DNA from: Acidobacteriota bacterium
GTDB taxonomy: Bacteria > Acidobacteriota > Holophagae > Acanthopleuribacterales > Acanthopleuribacteraceae
DNA: 64,000 nucleotides
Assembly (NCBI GenBank): GCA_020439745.1
Contig: JAGQSC010000019.1
Location: 124,001 to 188,000, forward strand
Direction of reading: 5' to 3'
The position numbers were made by a program, and so were the translations under genes. Of this stretch, positions 21,212 through 29,352 are shown in pieces (within the stretch, counting starts at the first letter, position 1; each line of letters opens with the position of its first letter). The notes below the pieces were generated by a model. The model made no database searches. It worked only from the letters and a program-made list of their open reading frames with translations, and was not told the DNA's origin.

Positions 21212-22957
21212 ATGACCTTATCCCCCAAAACACCTCTTGAAGTACTCTTTGATGCCGGACAATGGACGGGACGTCGATCACCAGATGAGCGACCACGCCC
21301 CCTTTTGTTTGCAGATGATCAACATCCCCAGCACCAAGAACTATGGGCCGCTCGCGTCCAAGGCGATCATTTTGAATTGGTCGCCCGAATTGCTGAATCC
21401 AGTCCTTTCAACCTCCATTGGGCCATGTTGTTTCACAAACATCACGTGATGTTGATTCACGACGATCAAACCATCCACGAATCGAAGCAACTCGTCGAAC
21501 GAGCCGACTTCAACCACCCTTCACTTACGGACCTATGCCATCTTCCATTTGTGACTATTGACAACCAAGACAGTCGCGATCTCGATCAAGCGCTGTATGT
21601 GGACGCAACCGAAAACGGATTTGTCGTTTGGTATGCATTGGCTGATGCCTCATATTATGTAGATTCGCAAAGCCATTTGTTCCAACAAGCGGCTGTCAGA
21701 GGAAGTAGCTATTACTTGCCCGGTCTCAGCGCGCCCATGTTGCCACGCATCTTGTGCGAAGACCTGATTTCGCTAAATCCTCATGTCATACGGCGGGCAT
21801 TGGTATTCGAGATAGCGCTCAATCGTGAGGGTCGCGTGCTTGAGACCCAAGTCCACCGGGCGAAAATCAAGAGTAGGCACAAGCTCAGTTACCCCGGAGT
21901 CCAGGCCATGCTCGACGGCGATGTCGAAGCGCCCGATGATTGCGGTTCCTCATTAAGAGCATTGCAACAAGTTGGCCGTATTCGGATGAAGTTGGCAAGT
22001 GAACATCAGGCGATTCGGTTTCGTCATCGCAGTATTGATGTACGCGTTTCAGAGCACCATCCGCTCAAGTTCTCGGTAGGCTCCAACCAGGCATTGCCGG
22101 TCGAGCGCTACAATGAACAACTATCGCTAATGTGTAACATTGAAGGCGCCAAGCTGATTACGCGTCATGCCTCAGAAGACGTTCAGTCCATCTTCAAAGT
22201 CCATCCGGCCCCACAACCGCATGACTTAGAGCAGTTTGCGCGTTTAACATCCATTACGGCAACTCATTATCGGCTGCCTCACGACCCTTGGGTCTGGCAA
22301 GGACCCGACGTTCAGTCCCTTGCCGAGTACCTGGAGCGCTTACCCATCGAAGGTCCACATCACCGAGTGACTTGGGCACTGGATCGTCAGGCCCGCATGC
22401 TGAACCACCGCTCGTCTTTTCAGGACGAACCGGGCCTTCATTTCGGGATTGGTGCTCCCATCTATGCCCGCTTTTCTGCGCCGATGCGCGAGGCAGTGGG
22501 CATCTTTACCCATAAAGAGCTGCTCGAAGCGCTGGGCGCGGTGCCAAGAACCAGCCGTGAACGGGACGAGCAAATTAGGGACCGCATCATCAAGTCGGGC
22601 AACCGCGCCAAAGACATCCAAGGCAGACTCACGAAAGAAGGTAATCTGCTGATTCTGGATCAGTTCTTTCAGCACGAGCTGAGAAAGGACCCGACGCCCA
22701 GACACCCATCGACCGTTTTGGGACTCACCGCCACCAAGGCCTATGTGCAGATGGATGACCCACCCATTGAAGTAAAGTTATATCGCGCTGACGTAGAGCA
22801 GCAATTCGGATGTGAGTTGGTTCTCAACGGTCCAGGCACTGCTTGGACCACACTCAACCACAAAACGATCCTGAGCCTGGGCTCTGCCATTGAGCTCGAA
22901 GTGGATCATCGCGACGATACCCGCAACCGCTGGATCTTCCGCGTCCACACTCACTAG
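21212..22957 (+). CDS. RNB-domain exoribonuclease (RNase II/R family)
   Basis: The RNB catalytic domain starts at about residue 110 with FVTIDNQDSRDLDQALY, the acidic cluster that binds two magnesium ions, and continues through YALADASYYV, GSSYYLPGL, MLPRILCEDLISL and NREGRV. The later RNB core (ISAPMRE-like RFSAPMREAVGIF) is followed by a compact C-terminal region. At 581 residues it is shorter than RNase R; the N-terminal cold-shock domains are reduced to about 100 residues and no clear S1 domain is seen at the end. It is probably a 3'-5' RNA-degrading enzyme. The stop TAG is read from the palindrome CTAG shared with the convergent gene. Confidence 0.85.
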   Translation: MTLSPKTPLEVLFDAGQWTGRRSPDERPRPLLFADDQHPQHQELWAARVQGDHFELVARIAESSPFNLHWAMLFHKHHVMLIHDDQTIHESKQLVERADFNHPSLTDLCHLPFVTIDNQDSRDLDQALYVDATENGFVVWYALADASYYVDSQSHLFQQAAVRGSSYYLPGLSAPMLPRILCEDLISLNPHVIRRALVFEIALNREGRVLETQVHRAKIKSRHKLSYPGVQAMLDGDVEAPDDCGSSLRALQQVGRIRMKLASEHQAIRFRHRSIDVRVSEHHPLKFSVGSNQALPVERYNEQLSLMCNIEGAKLITRHASEDVQSIFKVHPAPQPHDLEQFARLTSITATHYRLPHDPWVWQGPDVQSLAEYLERLPIEGPHHRVTWALDRQARMLNHRSSFQDEPGLHFGIGAPIYARFSAPMREAVGIFTHKELLEALGAVPRTSRERDEQIRDRIIKSGNRAKDIQGRLTKEGNLLILDQFFQHELRKDPTPRHPSTVLGLTATKAYVQMDDPPIEVKLYRADVEQQFGCELVLNGPGTAWTTLNHKTILSLGSAIELEVDHRDDTRNRWIFRVHTH

Positions 22958-23466
22958 CTTGGTCCCAGGTATCGGTTGAGCAGGGCCATGAGCTGACGGG
23001 ATTGATCATCGTTCAGGCAGCGCTTGGGGATCAGATGATACAAGTGACTCGACAGATACAACAGGATCACGCCAGTGTCTTCCGCCCATCCCACATACAG
23101 GCCCCACTTGGTATGTGCTTCGGAGAAATCACTGTGCACATCTACGCCTGAGTCGCTGAACGTCCATCGCTGTAATCCTTGGAAGCCGGGTTGCTTGCGA
23201 ATGAAATTACGCGCATAGAACCTGGGCAGGCCAAACCGAATCAAAGGGTAAATAATCATCACCATCAACAGCATCACCACACATAGGATTCCCATCGTTC
23301 CACGAAACGCATCGGGATCCAAAAAATAGGTGATGGGTATGATCAGGGCGAGCACAAGCAAGAGCCAGTGAACGACGCGCATCGGTTTTTGTCGTTTAAC
23401 TGCAAACGTCATGGCACGTCGCAAATCCAACTCCGAGTAAGTAATTTCCAAAACCAAGGAATTCAA
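22954..23466 (-). CDS. YcxB-like membrane protein
   Basis: This 170-residue protein has two adjacent membrane helices (about 31-48 and 58-76), then a soluble C-terminal domain with the YcxB-type pattern (GFQGLQRWTFSDSGVDV, HTKWGLYVGWAEDTGVILLY, YHLIPKRCLNDDQ). YcxB-like proteins are widespread and of unknown function. The downstream side of the gene converges on the RNB ribonuclease gene with shared CTAG stops, and the YjbR-like gene lies 8 nt upstream on the same strand, so the pair is probably co-transcribed. Confidence 0.75.
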   Translation of the reverse strand: MNSLVLEITYSELDLRRAMTFAVKRQKPMRVVHWLLLVLALIIPITYFLDPDAFRGTMGILCVVMLLMVMIIYPLIRFGLPRFYARNFIRKQPGFQGLQRWTFSDSGVDVHSDFSEAHTKWGLYVGWAEDTGVILLYLSSHLYHLIPKRCLNDDQSRQLMALLNRYLGPS

Positions 23467-23474
23467 AGGTCAGC

Positions 23475-23795
23475 CTATCTGCGGGCGAGTCGCTTGGGCG
23501 CCAATTTGGCCCAGGTTTCACGCAAAAGCGTCTCAACCAGTGCCAGCTCTACCAAATCCAGGTTGATTTCGGTCCAGACTTGTACCCCCCAATACCGCTT
23601 CTTCACCGCTTCAGGCAATGCCCGAGCAAGTGCTTCTGCATCGGATTCGTCCAACTTGATTACGGCCAGCCGTTTGGACTCGTCCAAGGTGGCGATAATC
23701 TTGTTGCGAATGCGAAACGAAGTTCGCTCCCAATGGGGTTTCTCTTCCACTTCCGGCAACGATAAAGCGGCCGCACGAAATGCTGCGATATCCAC
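23475..23795 (-). CDS. MmcQ/YjbR-family protein
   Basis: The opening VDIAAFRAAALSLPEVEEKPHW, the middle RIRNKIIATLDES and the end of the 106-residue protein follow the MmcQ/YjbR family, whose fold is a double-wing, CyaY-like structure of unclear function. I choose the GTG at 23795, about 8 nt after a GGGAGGAG site; the longer frame from 23813 would run through that ribosome site. It is cytosolic with no membrane segment and precedes the YcxB-like gene by 8 nt on the same strand. Confidence 0.8.
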   Translation of the reverse strand: MDIAAFRAAALSLPEVEEKPHWERTSFRIRNKIIATLDESKRLAVIKLDESDAEALARALPEAVKKRYWGVQVWTEINLDLVELALVETLLRETWAKLAPKRLARR

Positions 23796-23891
23796 GATGT
23801 GTGCTCCTCCCACAACTATAAACGATTACTGCGGTGGGATTAGGAAGATGTCACAACCTGTCACGAATAAATTGATGCATCAGGAGGTTTT

Positions 23892-24356
23892 ATGACACGC
23901 ACATTTCAAATTGAGGCCCTCACCAAAGAGACTTTTAATACGGATCAAATGCCCAGTGAATGGGTGATCGCCAAAGGCTATCCAGGCTATCCCTGTAGGG
24001 TCAGCTTGCAAGACGCACAACCGGGCGAACGCGTGCTGCTGGTGCACTACACACACCACGCGGTTTCCACGCCCTACAGGGCGGCAGGCCCCATCTATAT
24101 TCGCGAGCAGGCGGAAAATGCACAGTTCGACCAAGGCGTCTGCCCTCCGTTCTTTCAAGGACGTCAACTATCCATGCGCGCCTACACGCACAAGGGCTAT
24201 CTGGCCAATGCACGTGTGTGCGAAGGCGTTGACGCCTCAGATTCCCTGAACAGTCTATTTGAGAACCCCAAGGTCGCTTACGTGCACATTCACTTCGCAG
24301 CGCCCGGTTGTTACTGCTGCACGGCCGTCCCCGTGGAGGCAGGTGTACCCGCCTGA
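23892..24356 (+). CDS. DUF1203-family protein
   Basis: The 154-residue product matches the DUF1203 pattern: KGYPGYPCRVSLQDAQPGERVLL, HHAVSTPYRAAGPIYIRE, and a C-terminal half with VAYVHIHFAAPGCYCCTAVPV. No function is established for the family. AGGAGG lies 5 nt before the ATG. Several Cys and His residues near the end (HIHF, CYCC) may bind metal, which is speculation. Its last 46 nt overlap the convergent histidine kinase gene, the longest such overlap in the window. Confidence 0.8.
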   Translation: MTRTFQIEALTKETFNTDQMPSEWVIAKGYPGYPCRVSLQDAQPGERVLLVHYTHHAVSTPYRAAGPIYIREQAENAQFDQGVCPPFFQGRQLSMRAYTHKGYLANARVCEGVDASDSLNSLFENPKVAYVHIHFAAPGCYCCTAVPVEAGVPA

Positions 24357-27300
24357 TCAGTGACCACCAATGGAATGCGCAGAACCGCGCACGCACCCTT
24401 ACCCAAACCATCACTGATCAAAGTGAGGGATCCGCCCATCTCGGTCATGGCGTTGGCCGCTGTATGCAAGCCATAGCCATGACCTTTTTCCTTTGTGGTG
24501 TAACCAAAGGTGAAAATCTGTCTCAATGAATCGCTGTCGATTCCGCAGCCGTTATCGGTGAATTTAATCATGACAAACCCGTCACCTGTGGATCGAACTT
24601 CAATATCGAGACGTTTTGGTAGATTGCGTTCGACGTTACACTCCAATGCGTCCTTAGCATTCTCGATCAAGTTGACAACGACATTCACAATTTTGGTTTT
24701 GGTCACTTGACAGGGTTCCTGAATCAGACCGTCCACATTGACTTCGATGCCGTGTCGTTCAAGAGATACATGCATCAACGAAAGCACCTCATTAATGATC
24801 TCGGCAGGCGTCATGGATTCGGCCAGAAATCCTGTTTGTGCATAGTCGTGCTGAACCTCAATGATTTCACGCATCATTTGTACGGCCCCCATGAGCTGCT
24901 CCAGTTCTCCTTCTACCGAGCGCTGCTCCTTGGCCAATTCATCGGCAAGCGTCTCGTAAAAGCGGATGAGGGACTTCCCTTTAGGATGGGCATCCAGTTG
25001 GTCTTCCATTTCCTTGAGCATGTCATTCGCCTTCTTCAGACGGGGCAGGTTGGATTGCGTGACCAATCTCCGAGCCTGATCAACACAGATATTCGTTGAA
25101 TTGAGGATGTTACCCACGTTATGCAGGACACCTGTCGCGATTTCGGCCATGCCAGCACGGTGCGCGGTTTCCACCAGCTTCTTCTGGGTCTCTTCGAGGT
25201 GGTGCGTCCGCTCCCGCACCAAGCGTTTGAGTTCACGCTCTGTGTGTTTCAGTGCGCGTAGGCGCAAGAAATGGATACTCATTACAAGACCGATCACGCC
25301 AATGGCGTAAAGAATATAGGCCCACCATGTCTTCCAAATAGGTGGCGCAATTCGAAAATGGACCGCTTTCTCCTCAAGATTCCAAACCCCATCGTTATTT
25401 GAACCAATCACTTTGAACGTGTAATTGCCGTGGGGCAGTTGCGTGTAACTGGCAAAATTTCGGGTGCCAGCCTTAACCCAATCCCCATCTACACCCTCCA
25501 GCTGATATGAGAACTCGTTGTTCTTGGGGTACGTAAAATCCAGAGCCGCAAACTCAAAAGTGATGAAGTTAAGGTCGTAACGAAACTCCAATGAACTTCC
25601 ATTCGCCATGGCCTGTTCAAACGGTACCGGATTGCCATGTACTTTCATGGCGGTAATGATGATATTGGGCACATGTTGGTTGTCGACAATCTCATCGGGC
25701 TTGAAGTGATTGAAGCCTGCCAGGCCCCCGAAAAACAACTGTCCATCGGCTGCGTGAAACGATGATCCTTCAAGAAACTCATTGCTTTGAAGACCATCGG
25801 TGATGTCGTAACTCTTAAACGTCTGGGACCTGGTATCCAAGCGGAATAGACCCATATTGGTGCTCACCCAAAGTTCACCTTGTGATCCAGGCTGAATGCC
25901 ATGTACAGGACTCACAGGCACGCCGACTCTTCGGCCAATCCAATCCACGCGGAACGATAAGGGATCCACCGCGTTGAGCCCTTGCGCCGTACCCACCCAT
26001 AAAGTCGCACCATCAAAATAGGCACAACTGACGGAAGCGTGATCCAAAGTTTTGCCCTCGTCACCCTTATCAGACAGTTGCACCAGCTCAGACCCATCGG
26101 CGCTCAGACGCAGTAGACCACGCGTATAGGTACCCAGCCAAGTGGCCCCGTCACCTTCCTCAATGCTTTTGATGCTTCGACTGCTTAAACGCTCTCCATT
26201 AGGCAGCAGTGGATCAATCCATTGAATGCCGTCTTCCCGCTTGTCAAACGCACATAACCCCTGTCTCGTACCCACCCAAATGCGGCCGTCACTATGGGCA
26301 AAGAGGGTCTGGATCGTGTTATCGGACAGTCCCACTTCGCCTGCAGGCGGTTTTACGTATCGTGTGAGTCGTCCAGTTTCGGGATTCAGTCTGTGGAGTC
26401 CACCGTAGTAGGTGCCAATCCAGATTTCGCCGTCCCCGTCTTCAACCAAACACATGACCGATGTGGACGTTCGACTTTGCGCGACGTCGGGGAAAACGGC
26501 CACGTGACGAAAGGTATTGAGGTCGTCACTTACGTCCAGGCCCACATCGGTACCCACCCAAATGCGGTTTTTCCGATCCAACATCAAAGAGTGAACCCGT
26601 TCGCCCGAAATACTGTGTTCAAGGCGCGGGTCGCGTTTGACCAATGCGAATTTGCGCGGCTTGGTATCCATCACATTGAGGCCATCTTGATAGGTGCTGA
26701 TCCAAACCAGTCCCGTGCGGTCCGTGTAGATGTCCAGTACATCGTTGCCCGATAATCCTGCCTGCGACAGAGGATCGCGCTTGGCCTGCCAAGAATCACC
26801 TGTCTCTGGCACGACGCGCCATAGCCCGTCCACTGTACCCACCCAAATATGGCCGCGTTCGTCTTCACGAACCGTATTGATCCAGGCCGTATGTAGCACA
26901 TGATCTGGAGGCAAAAGGTGGGACAGGGGAATCAATCTCCCAGTTTCACTTTCCAACCTATTCAACCCCCGCGTAGTGCCCACCCAAATAGAGCCATCGC
27001 GAGAAGCGCATAAGGACCGAACCTGGTTGTGACTGAGCCCCTGGTCGGTTGAAAGCGAAACGCGGTCTTCATCATCTAAATAGCCAAAAAGGCCCTCATT
27101 CGTACCTACCCAAATTCGACCGAACGCGTCCTCGCACAAGGCTCGAACGTCAAAATCGATACACGTATCGGGGATGGCATTCACTTCATAAAAACGTTGC
27201 TTTTCGACGTCAAAGAAACAAACGCCGCCCTCGTAGGTCCCAATCCACAAGCCGCCATTTGCTGCTTCCAGCAAACAACGTATGTAGTTGGCACTGAGTC

Positions 27301-27691
27301 CCTCGGTTATTTGGGCAAAGAACGGCTCAATTGCCATAGTAATTGGATCGATTCGGTTCAATCCATTCTTGGTTCCCGCCCACAAAAACCCACGGCTGTC
27401 CATGGCAAGGGCCAACACACGATTGTCTGTCAATCCGCCACCTTCAATACTTTGCCGGTAGACCGCAAAACGATATCCGTCGTGTTTGTTCAGCCCATCT
27501 TCAGTACCAAACCACATGAATCCCTGCTGGTCCTGCTTAATGCACCACACTGTGCTTTGCGATAGCCCATCTTCAGAGGTGATATGGCGAAAGTCAGAGA
27601 ATCCTTCTCCCGGCTGCTGCCAGGCAAAAAGGACCAACGTCGTCATCAGGCAGGCGATATTCATTGTGTTAGCTAGGATCTCTATCAGCAT
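24311..27691 (-). CDS. Propeller-sensor hybrid-type histidine kinase (no receiver)
   Basis: This 1126-residue sensor begins with a signal peptide (about residues 10-25; start at the ATG at 27691 or 27664) and about fourteen Reg_prop blade repeats with the pattern (I/V)W(V/I)GT..GL, forming two periplasmic beta-propellers. A Y_Y_Y domain follows (FEFAALDFTYPKNNEFSYQL). A membrane helix at about 787-808 and a coiled linker lead to the dimerisation helix with phosphoacceptor His near 855 in GVLHNVGNILNS. The ATPase domain is intact: N-box VVNLIENAKDAL, G1 FTDNGCGID, GYTTKEKGHGYGLHTA. It should autophosphorylate in response to a periplasmic ligand, perhaps a polysaccharide fragment as in hybrid two-component systems. 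No receiver or DNA-binding domain is fused, so the partner is unknown. Confidence 0.9.
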   Translation of the reverse strand: MLIEILANTMNIACLMTTLVLFAWQQPGEGFSDFRHITSEDGLSQSTVWCIKQDQQGFMWFGTEDGLNKHDGYRFAVYRQSIEGGGLTDNRVLALAMDSRGFLWAGTKNGLNRIDPITMAIEPFFAQITEGLSANYIRCLLEAANGGLWIGTYEGGVCFFDVEKQRFYEVNAIPDTCIDFDVRALCEDAFGRIWVGTNEGLFGYLDDEDRVSLSTDQGLSHNQVRSLCASRDGSIWVGTTRGLNRLESETGRLIPLSHLLPPDHVLHTAWINTVREDERGHIWVGTVDGLWRVVPETGDSWQAKRDPLSQAGLSGNDVLDIYTDRTGLVWISTYQDGLNVMDTKPRKFALVKRDPRLEHSISGERVHSLMLDRKNRIWVGTDVGLDVSDDLNTFRHVAVFPDVAQSRTSTSVMCLVEDGDGEIWIGTYYGGLHRLNPETGRLTRYVKPPAGEVGLSDNTIQTLFAHSDGRIWVGTRQGLCAFDKREDGIQWIDPLLPNGERLSSRSIKSIEEGDGATWLGTYTRGLLRLSADGSELVQLSDKGDEGKTLDHASVSCAYFDGATLWVGTAQGLNAVDPLSFRVDWIGRRVGVPVSPVHGIQPGSQGELWVSTNMGLFRLDTRSQTFKSYDITDGLQSNEFLEGSSFHAADGQLFFGGLAGFNHFKPDEIVDNQHVPNIIITAMKVHGNPVPFEQAMANGSSLEFRYDLNFITFEFAALDFTYPKNNEFSYQLEGVDGDWVKAGTRNFASYTQLPHGNYTFKVIGSNNDGVWNLEEKAVHFRIAPPIWKTWWAYILYAIGVIGLVMSIHFLRLRALKHTERELKRLVRERTHHLEETQKKLVETAHRAGMAEIATGVLHNVGNILNSTNICVDQARRLVTQSNLPRLKKANDMLKEMEDQLDAHPKGKSLIRFYETLADELAKEQRSVEGELEQLMGAVQMMREIIEVQHDYAQTGFLAESMTPAEIINEVLSLMHVSLERHGIEVNVDGLIQEPCQVTKTKIVNVVVNLIENAKDALECNVERNLPKRLDIEVRSTGDGFVMIKFTDNGCGIDSDSLRQIFTFGYTTKEKGHGYGLHTAANAMTEMGGSLTLISDGLGKGACAVLRIPLVVTDQAGTPASTGTAVQQ

Positions 27692-27733
27692 CTTAACACG
27701 CCATTTTTGTCGTGACTCAAATCCGGCAAGTGC

Positions 27734-27762
27734 TTGTTACTTTTTGACCCTCAAGTTAGAGT
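27734..27762 (+). promoter_or_regulatory. Weak candidate promoter for the beta-helix gene
   Basis: TTGTTA (27734-27739) and TAGAGT (27757-27762) are 17 nt apart in the divergent gap between the histidine kinase and the beta-helix gene. Each box matches four of six consensus bases, so this is only a plausible site. Confidence 0.25.
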
Positions 27763-27798
27763 GAGGCTCATGATTACCCTGTCTTGGCGGTCCTAATT

Positions 27799-29352
27799 AT
27801 GGCCAAAACCATGCTGTTCTTCTGCTTGACAGGCATGTCCTTCGGACAAGTTTTCTACGTTTCGACGACCGGGTCGAACACAACTGGGTCAGGCAGTATG
27901 GGAAACCCATGGGCTACGATTGAGTTTGCCGTAGAAAACGTCCCTGACCATGCCACGATCTTGGTAGCTGCAGGCCTTTATTCAGGCCGCATACGTTTGG
28001 ACGAACACTTTGTCAACGGAATCGCCATTCAAAGTGATCCGCCCTACTTAGCCCTGTTGCGCCACACCAGTACCGTGCTCACTTGTTTCGATGGATCAGG
28101 GATCACCCTGGAGGGCTTCGACATCGCTCACACGAGTAGTGGCGCGGGCCCACTTGTGATGCAGGTTCAGGGCGCAAATACTGAGCGGCTCATCATCCGT
28201 AACAACATCTTTCACGACAGTTACAACAACGATTTGTTGAAAATCAATAACGGATGTCGCGATGTTCTGGTGGAAGGCAATGTGTTTTATAACCAGTCGG
28301 GCTCCGACGAACACATCGACATCAATGGCGTTGTCAATGTGGAAGTCCGCGACAATATTTTCTTCAATGATTTCGTCGGCAGTGGTCGCGTCAACAACAA
28401 CAATACGAGCAGTTACATCGTCATCAAGAACTCGGGCGGGTTACCGCAAAACGAACAGTTCCATGTTCACCGAAACATCTTCCTCAATTGGGAAGGCTCT
28501 TCAGGATCCAATTTTTTGTTGTTTGGTGAGGACGGGCATGGTTTCTACGAAGCCCGCGACGCATTGGTAGAGAACAACCTCTTCATAGGTAACTCGAGCA
28601 ACAACATGCGGGCTTGTTTTGGCGTTAAGGGGTGCCGTGAAATCACCTTCCGCAATAACACGGTAGTTGGTGACCTGCCCTCGCTGGCGTTTGCCATGCG
28701 CTTAAACCGCGAAGGCTCCAATCTGATCAATGAAGAAATCTATTTCTACAACAACATCTGGTCAGACCCAACTGGCACCATGGGTGCTGAGTTTGGCACC
28801 AGCAACAATGACTTCTCTGACACGCCCCCAGCCGACACCAACACCTTTGCCATCGACAACAATCTCTACTGGAACAACGGATCCGCCATCCCGTTCCAGG
28901 CAGGTGAACTGGTGAACTACACCGACGACAGCAACCGCATTGAAGGTAACCCAATGTTACCAATCCACGCGGGGATTGTACTTCCCCGGTGGGATCCCCT
29001 CGCCATGCAGTTCCTCAGTGGAAACCTCAGCATTCGCAGTGAATTTGAACGGCTCGCACAACTAGCGGCAATTGCCGCTGGTAGTTTCGCCATTGATGTC
29101 GCCAATCCCACTCAAAGTCCAGTAGACGACATCTTAGGTGAGAACCGCGGACCATCGCCAGATATCGGTGCATTTGAATCGAATCCCTGTATGTTAATCG
29201 GAGACTTGGACAGCGACTCCGACGTGGATTTCGATGATCTTCTCTTGCTTTTGCCAAACTGGAGGCAAAGTACGTATGATTTGGATGGCGATGGCACGGT
29301 AACTATTCTGGATGGCGCCTTATTAATCCAGTCATTTGGTAGCTGTCCTTAA
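27799..29352 (+). CDS. Secreted right-handed parallel beta-helix protein with dockerin-like tail
   Basis: After a signal peptide (MAKTMLFFCLTGMSFGQ) the 517-residue protein opens with YVSTTGSNTTGSGSMGNPWATIEFA, the usual start of right-handed beta-helix polysaccharide-binding or lyase-like proteins. It continues with many Asn-rich turns (IIRNNIFHDS, LVEGNVFYN, EVRDNIFFND, LVENNLFIGN). The last 50 residues contain two calcium-loop repeats, GDLDSDSDVDFDDLLLLL and DLDGDGTVTILDGALL, as in dockerin-type modules. It could bind or cleave an extracellular polysaccharide; no catalytic set is identifiable. The start is the ATG at 27799. It lies between a propeller kinase and a propeller-kinase transcription-factor-like protein. 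Its TAA stop is shared with the convergent gene through TTAA. Confidence 0.8.
   Translation: MAKTMLFFCLTGMSFGQVFYVSTTGSNTTGSGSMGNPWATIEFAVENVPDHATILVAAGLYSGRIRLDEHFVNGIAIQSDPPYLALLRHTSTVLTCFDGSGITLEGFDIAHTSSGAGPLVMQVQGANTERLIIRNNIFHDSYNNDLLKINNGCRDVLVEGNVFYNQSGSDEHIDINGVVNVEVRDNIFFNDFVGSGRVNNNNTSSYIVIKNSGGLPQNEQFHVHRNIFLNWEGSSGSNFLLFGEDGHGFYEARDALVENNLFIGNSSNNMRACFGVKGCREITFRNNTVVGDLPSLAFAMRLNREGSNLINEEIYFYNNIWSDPTGTMGAEFGTSNNDFSDTPPADTNTFAIDNNLYWNNGSAIPFQAGELVNYTDDSNRIEGNPMLPIHAGIVLPRWDPLAMQFLSGNLSIRSEFERLAQLAAIAAGSFAIDVANPTQSPVDDILGENRGPSPDIGAFESNPCMLIGDLDSDSDVDFDDLLLLLPNWRQSTYDLDGDGTVTILDGALLIQSFGSCP

Noticed and set aside
26294-26755. 153-codon open frame opposite the propeller kinase
   Set aside because: Its repetitive pattern is the complement of the propeller blade repeats.
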